Source: Aulostomus chinensis (Eukaryota > Chordata > Actinopteri > Syngnathiformes > Aulostomidae). From it: a stretch of DNA of 64,000 nucleotides. Both the position numbers and the translations under genes were made by a program. Of this stretch, positions 59,411 to 64,000 are shown piece after piece. Numbering within the stretch: the stretch's first letter is position 1; the number at the start of each line of letters is the position of its first letter. The notes under the pieces are model-generated. The model saw nothing but the letters and a program-made list of their open reading frames with translations. It searched no databases and was not told the DNA's origin. Where the stretch lies: contig JBBMOA010000003.1 in assembly GCA_037954235.1 (NCBI GenBank), positions 9,014,453-9,078,452 of the forward strand, in the 5' to 3' direction.

Positions 59411-60790
59411 GGATTGTAAATAAATGTAAATAGTTGGAAATATGTGTGTAAATACTTTTACTTATTTCCTAGAATTCTTTGTTCGCTTTTTTCCTGAATG
59501 GGAGTCTATGGCTGCTCCTAGAACCCTTTGGTGAAAAGTTCTGAAATTTGGAAAACATGTAACTGTATTCGCATAGTTCACATGGTAAAATTTTCGTCAT
59601 TTTAGCATTCTGTGCTATAATCAATAAAATACATTGTTTTTTAAAAGCTTCAGTGGCAATTTAAATTGCAATATGCTATTTCTGCATTCAAGCTTAAATG
59701 GACAGGTTTGTGTGCTGTGAAGTTTCAAAGTTATATTTGCAGAAGTGATTAACAATCATGGACTTGGTCAATTTTTATTCCACTTTTTTCCAGTTGTTTT
59801 TTTTTTTAAATGTTAATTGAAGAGATGGAAAATGCAAGTAGGTTGAAGTTGTGATTGTATATAAAAACCTCTGTGCATAACTATAGTCCCCTTGTTGGAA
59901 CCCAATTTGATGGAATGAAAGATAAAAGGTAAACCTTTACATTTTACCTTTCATCAAATTGGGTTATTGAAACAAAACAAAAAGTAAAAAATTTAAATGG
60001 ATGTGGAAGATGTCAGGATGTAAAAGTTCTTATCTAGATGTCCTGTGGACATCAAAATTGGGTTGATTAGATGTCGTTCAAATATAATCTAAAGGTAATG
60101 TGGACGTCACGATCGGACGTCCAGACCACATCAGAACAAACAAAAAAAACAACAACAAAAAAAACCTGCAGAGGACCTGATTTTGCACGTCATGTTAACG
60201 TGTGATTTGGAGGTCCACAAGACATCAGAATTGGACGTCCAAATGACGTCCGAAAAAGACGTTAATTTTTTTTTAATTCAGCACCCGCAGGAGACCTGAT
60301 TTAGATGTCGAAAAAGAAAGTTTGCTGAAATGTATCAGCACAGATACTGCCTGTCTGTATATTAAAAATGTTTAGTAGCATTTTTAAAGAAATATTGACA
60401 ATCAACTATTAGGTATGCAGTGATCTGACATTTCTTGTGTGTTTCAGTTTGATTTAAGCAGACTTATTTTTCCAGCTTGAACAGATCTGTTCTCCAACAT
60501 TTTCAGAAAGGCCTGCCTGGACATAGCTGGTGCTGTCACCTTCATATGCTAAATAGTAGTGAAGACATCGAATTTGAACAAGGTCTGGCAGCTGGTGGTA
60601 GCATACCAGTTGCAATTTCAGCAAGTCTTTAACCACAGGGGTCCCTTCTGAGGAATAGGATGGACAGGATTTCTGGGGCAAACAGACAAAGTTTTCCCGT
60701 GAACAAGAGGACATAGTAAAGACTTAAGATATTTCAGTAATCAAATTGCACATCATCATATTGTATTTTACACAGACTTTGGGAGTTGCC
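59411..60790. other. Unassigned DNA with hairpin and ~120-bp repeat units
   Basis: A palindrome pairs 'aacccaatttgatg' (59899-59912) with 'catcaaattgggtt' (59952-59965). From about 60050 to 60320 imperfect units of roughly 120 bp carry 'gcaggagacctgattt' and 'ggacgtcc' words. No protein recognised. Confidence 0.45.
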
Positions 60791-61512
60791 TGAAAATGAC
60801 CAGGGGCCTCATGTATCAATACTTGCATGGATCTCATTCTAAAAAACTGCGGTCGCAAGAATCGCGAAAGTTGCGTACGCACAAAAAAATCCGGATGTAT
60901 CAATGGCTGCGTCCGAACTGCCAAGTGGCAACCTACGACCTACTGCTACAACCTACCGCTACAGCCTACTCCTACAACCTAAACACGGCGGCACAATTCA
61001 GACACCCTAGAAGATTGGTGGTGAAGCACGACCTCTGCTGGCATAGCACAGATACCGCAATTAGGTAGACAGCACCAACGAAAGAGGACTGCACGGCAAT
61101 GCCAGGCCAGGGCCCGCAGATGGCTCATGTTTCAGGGTTTATTTAATTTCTTTGCAGAGGCAAGCTATGACATGAAGTGCAACATTTGAGAGCTTTAAAG
61201 TCCTCCTGTTATATCTGTCCTTTCACTGGTATGTTTTTGTGGTTTATGTACACACCTACAGAGATACACTGACACAGCAGTAACAAATCAGTACTATTTG
61301 TCATATAGACCTGTAATACAGCCTATCCATGTTTCTTGTTCACCCAAGGGAGTAAAAAAAAAAAAAAAAAACATATGTAGTGTTTAGGATGTGTTGGAGT
61401 GTCTGAGGTTTGGCACCTGCAAACCAGATGTTGTCATCAACGTCAGCCGATGTAATGACTTTACAACATTCACTCAATATAATGATATTATTCCTTGCCA
61501 CTGACATTCCAG

Positions 61513-62549
61513 CGTGGACCCCGCGGCCCATACTGCCAGCTGAACACCACCGTGCCCATCATTCGGCAATTTTTGGATGACACAGTGTACCTGCGCCCCA
61601 ACCTTCGCCTCTCTCGTCAGTCCCTTGCTGCATTGACTGCTGCCCTTGACCTCAACGTGACTCGTGACTGGACAAAGGACACTGAAGTTCTTGTTTTTGT
61701 TTTTTGGCTGGCCCATGCCACATCCTATAGGTTGGTGTGTGCGGCCTTTGACATTCCCAAATCTACTGTGCACGACATTGTCCACAGGGTCAGCAAGGCT
61801 GTCATTGCCATCCTGGGCTACACCATCCACTTCCCCACTCCCAACCAGCTGGAGAACATCGGCGCTGGATTCAGTTACCTTGCTGGTTGTCCAGCTTTTG
61901 GGACAGAAGCCGGGGCAATTGATGGCTGCCATGTGCGAGTCAAGCCACCAGCTGCACATCGGCAGGACTACCTGAACCGCAAGCTGTTCTATTCGATCCA
62001 GCTCCAGGTCATCTGCGACCACCAGGGGAGGTTTTTGGATGTGTGTGTGGGCTTCCCTGGGTCTGCACATGATGCCCGTGTGCTGCGGAACATCCCGGTG
62101 TACTACAGGCAGCTGTACCCTCCGGAGGGCTGGTGCATTCTGGGGGATGGAGGCTACCACTGCTTGGCAGTGCCATCTGCCTCCTGACTCCTTACCGGGA
62201 GCCTGTGGCAAACCCAATGCAGGCAAGGTTCAACGGCACACATGGGAAGGCCAGGAATGTCATAGAACGGGCATTTGGAATGCTGAAGGCCCATTTTCGG
62301 TCCATGTTCCTCAGGGCCCTTGAGGTGAAGCCAGCGTTTGCATCGGAGGTGGTCACCTGTAGCGCCATCCTCCACAACATCTGCATGGACAACGGTGACC
62401 TCTTCGAGGCTGATCCTCCCCCTGAGGAAGATGGACCGTCACCCTGTACTGATGCGGCGTCGGGGGAGAACCTGCGGGACAGACTGGCTGCAGCAGTTTC
62501 TGCCCCAATCGTTGCAGTGGCTGTCCTGCAGGATCATGATTATTGTTAA
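61513..62549 (+). pseudogene. Harbinger DDE nuclease (DDE_4 type), one frameshift
   Basis: Begins after an acceptor (gacattccag/cgtgg) at 61513; an upstream exon around 61070-61190 (RQCQARARRWLMF) is possible. Conserved: STVHDIVHRVSKA, catalytic Asp in IDGCHVRVK (~61921), PGSAHDARVLRN, catalytic Asp in LGDGGYHCLA (~62143). A one-base loss near 62172 shifts the frame. The following frame continues LLTPYREP and the catalytic Glu in NVIERAFGMLK (~62262), ending at a stop at 62547. AATAAA lies at 62765-62770. All three catalytic residues remain in the DNA but not in a single frame. Confidence 0.88.
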
Positions 62550-63220
62550 TTTTGTCTTTTTGTTCTATGTCTTTTGACCAGTCATGGGTCATGTTGAGGT
62601 CGAGGGCAGCAGTTGAGGTAGCAAGAGAGAGATGCTAGAGGCGACCCTTGGGGTTCAGGTTCACTGGGTCATCCGCTAACTGCCGAATGTTGGGCATGGT
62701 GGTGTTCAACTTGCCATTTTATGATTGAATTCTTTGCGGTTGGTGTTTTACTTTTTTTTCTTGTAATAAATAAGCTGTGAAGTAAAATTGTATCTGACAG
62801 TATTGTTTCTTTCTCACGCATGTTTCCTAACAAGGTTCTAATGTTGGGTTCCTTTCTTGGCGTTACACAAACTCTTCAGAGAATCTCAGTTCCACAAGTA
62901 TACAGAGGTTTATTCAGGTCAAAGGTAAACTGTTGGCATCGCTGGACTCAGGCTGACAGGAGCATTGCGGAGCCATAGTCACAATGAGCGAAGATGCATG
63001 GAGACGTAATAATGCGACCGTTCACATCATCTTGGTGGCCTGGTATTGCCCTGTACATTTGCATTTTACATTTGTATAAGCATGTTTAATTTTGCCATTT
63101 ATCTTTAGACTGCTTACTGATGTATGAAAGTAAAATTGACATAACGAATCTGCCATATAGTGCTTTTCTCAGAACTAGTGCACAGAACGCATTTCAAGAG
63201 TCACAAAGTGAAAAACATGA

Positions 63221-63718
63221 AGGTGGAGGCTGGTGTGGAGGTGGAGGGTTGTGTGGATGTGGAGGGCATAGGGGAGCTGGAGGGTACAGCAACATTCTGG
63301 CCAGCTGAGGTGATGAGGCATGGTGGTGTGATGTTGGGCCTCTCCCCCAATGCCTCATCCATCAGCGTGGACCATGGCCAGGATGCTGCCGTATCCTCAC
63401 CTCCCTCAGTGCTGACACCTGTCCTGGGAGCCTTCAGTCTCTGTAGGACATTAGTACATGGATATTAACCTCAGTGATTAACAGGACAGCAGACTGTTAA
63501 TGACAAATGTTGGCCCAACATACCCTATATTTCTCCCGTAGGTTGTCCCATTTTTTTTTGGCCATCTCAGCAGTTAAGTGCCTTGGTAGGCTGGGGCTGT
63601 CCTGCAAGAACTTCCTAAGGCCAGAGAAGTTATCACAATTATTGCAGGTTTGTAGATGATGCACATGGTTGTAAATATTCATGACATGATCAAGAGCAAA
63701 TTGCCTGTAAAGACCCAC
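63221..63718 (-). CDS. Harbinger-associated Myb/SANT-like DNA-binding protein (partial)
   Basis: Two minus-strand exons fit. 63718-~63526 contains LTAEMAKKKWDNLREKYR, the end of a Myb/SANT-like trihelix, and ends at a GTATGT donor. ~63446-63221, after the acceptor tcctacag, carries TGVSTEGGEDTAASWPW and a Ser/Thr/Pro-rich tail (PSTSTQPSTSTPASTF), with a stop at ~63224. This is the second protein of Harbinger elements, which brings the nuclease to the DNA. N-terminal helices are not clear, so the gene may be incomplete. Confidence 0.65.
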
Positions 63719-63837
63719 AATTTCAGGTGGGATGGAAAAACCATATACAACACACCACGGATGACATCACACGACACCTCTGATGAAGGCTGCAGAATCA
63801 AGGTAGCCAAAACTGTTAGGTAAAAACCTTTCATATT

Positions 63838-63935
63838 TCAGGCAAGGCAAGGCAATTTTATTTGTAGAGCCCGTTTTCACAAACAGTTTGTCTCAAAGGG
63901 CTTCACATGGCATCATAACAACATCCTCTGCCCTT
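63838..63935 (+). repeat. Common teleost short repeat end
   Basis: 'ggcaaggcaaggcaatttta' followed by 'tttgtagagccc' and 'tcaaagggcttcacatgg' is a pattern I recall as abundant in fish genomes. About 100 bp is present. Confidence 0.55.
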
Positions 63936-63939
63936 AGAC

Positions 63940-64000
63940 CAGGGGTGTCCAAACTGGTCCAGTAAGGGCCGGTGTGGCTGCAGGTTTTCATTCCAACCGA
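63940..64000 (+). repeat. hAT-like MITE, second copy (cut by window end)
   Basis: Starts caggggtgtccaaactgg and continues like the left arm of the element at 36454 (ccagtaagggccg..., gcaggttttcattccaac). The rest is outside the window. Confidence 0.75.

Larger units (their letters stand above)
60799..63780 (+). mobile_element. PIF/Harbinger transposon, near-complete coding content
   Basis: Contains a plus-strand DDE transposase gene and a minus-strand Myb/SANT-like gene facing it, the two-gene design of Harbinger elements. The start is set at 'ggggcctcatgtatcaatac', which with the nearby 'gcgtacgcac' resembles Harbinger ends in fish. No matching right end was found, so the boundaries are tentative. 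Confidence 0.6.

Noticed and set aside
63120..63308. Gly/Cys-rich small plus-strand ORF
   Set aside because: It is antisense to the Ser/Thr/Pro tail of the Harbinger Myb-like gene, which has better support.

Overview
The window reads as repeat-dense DNA from a ray-finned fish, probably a percomorph teleost. Evidence for this is the mix of element types (Rex1/L2-like and L1-like LINEs, chromodomain Gypsy, BEL/Pao, PIF/Harbinger, hAT), the widespread teleost tRNA-derived SINE with a (ATGG)n tail, and a SAMD3-like/C2H2-transposase gene pair of a type known to me mainly from fish. I see no conserved single-copy host gene, rRNA, functional tRNA or CRISPR array. All family names rest on motif recognition; no database was searched.

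Layout. 0.35-6.9 kb (minus): two linked genes. One is an intact 893-codon ORF with four C2H2 fingers and a Tnp2/CACTA-like transposase body. Downstream lies a multi-exon SAMD3-like gene with clean splice sites but two apparent frameshifts. 9.0-15.8 kb: a ~175-bp satellite with a 525-bp three-monomer higher-order period, split by a Gypsy element with both LTRs, a 5-bp target duplication and a probable self-primer. 15.8-20.9 kb: retroviral fragments, then a 5'-truncated BEL/Pao element whose RNase H region is split by a solo Gypsy LTR carrying a minisatellite. 21.0-23.6 kb: the 3' UTR of a truncated L1 with three SINE copies inside. 23.9-31.2 kb: a retrovirus-like element with ~1.2-kb LTRs, a tRNA-Met primer site, broken gag, protease and envelope-like parts, no visible reverse transcriptase, and two small solo LTRs inside gag.

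31.2-38.9 kb is mostly unassigned AT-rich DNA with simple repeats, a palindromic hAT-like MITE and a Harbinger remnant. 38.9-52.5 kb is one old minus-strand L1 (L1-A) split by three later insertions: a 7.9-kb L1 (L1-B, perfect 16-bp target duplication), a 0.8-kb hAT element and a Rex1/L2-like LINE. 52.7-57.2 kb is another minus-strand L1 (L1-C). 57.4-58.4 kb is a 1-kb Harbinger derivative with long inverted ends and a TTA duplication. 58.9 kb has an orphan transposase-like N-terminus. 60.8-63.8 kb is a near-complete Harbinger with a plus-strand DDE transposase and a minus-strand Myb/SANT-like gene. A second copy of the hAT-like MITE runs off the right edge.

Apart from the 893-codon ORF, every long coding region carries frameshifts, stops or insertions, so the window mainly records successive insertions whose relative order can be read from nesting and target duplications. 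The least ordinary items are the two-gene locus at the left end, the higher-order satellite, the self-priming Gypsy, the retroelement lacking pol, and the mosaic SINE/L1 block.
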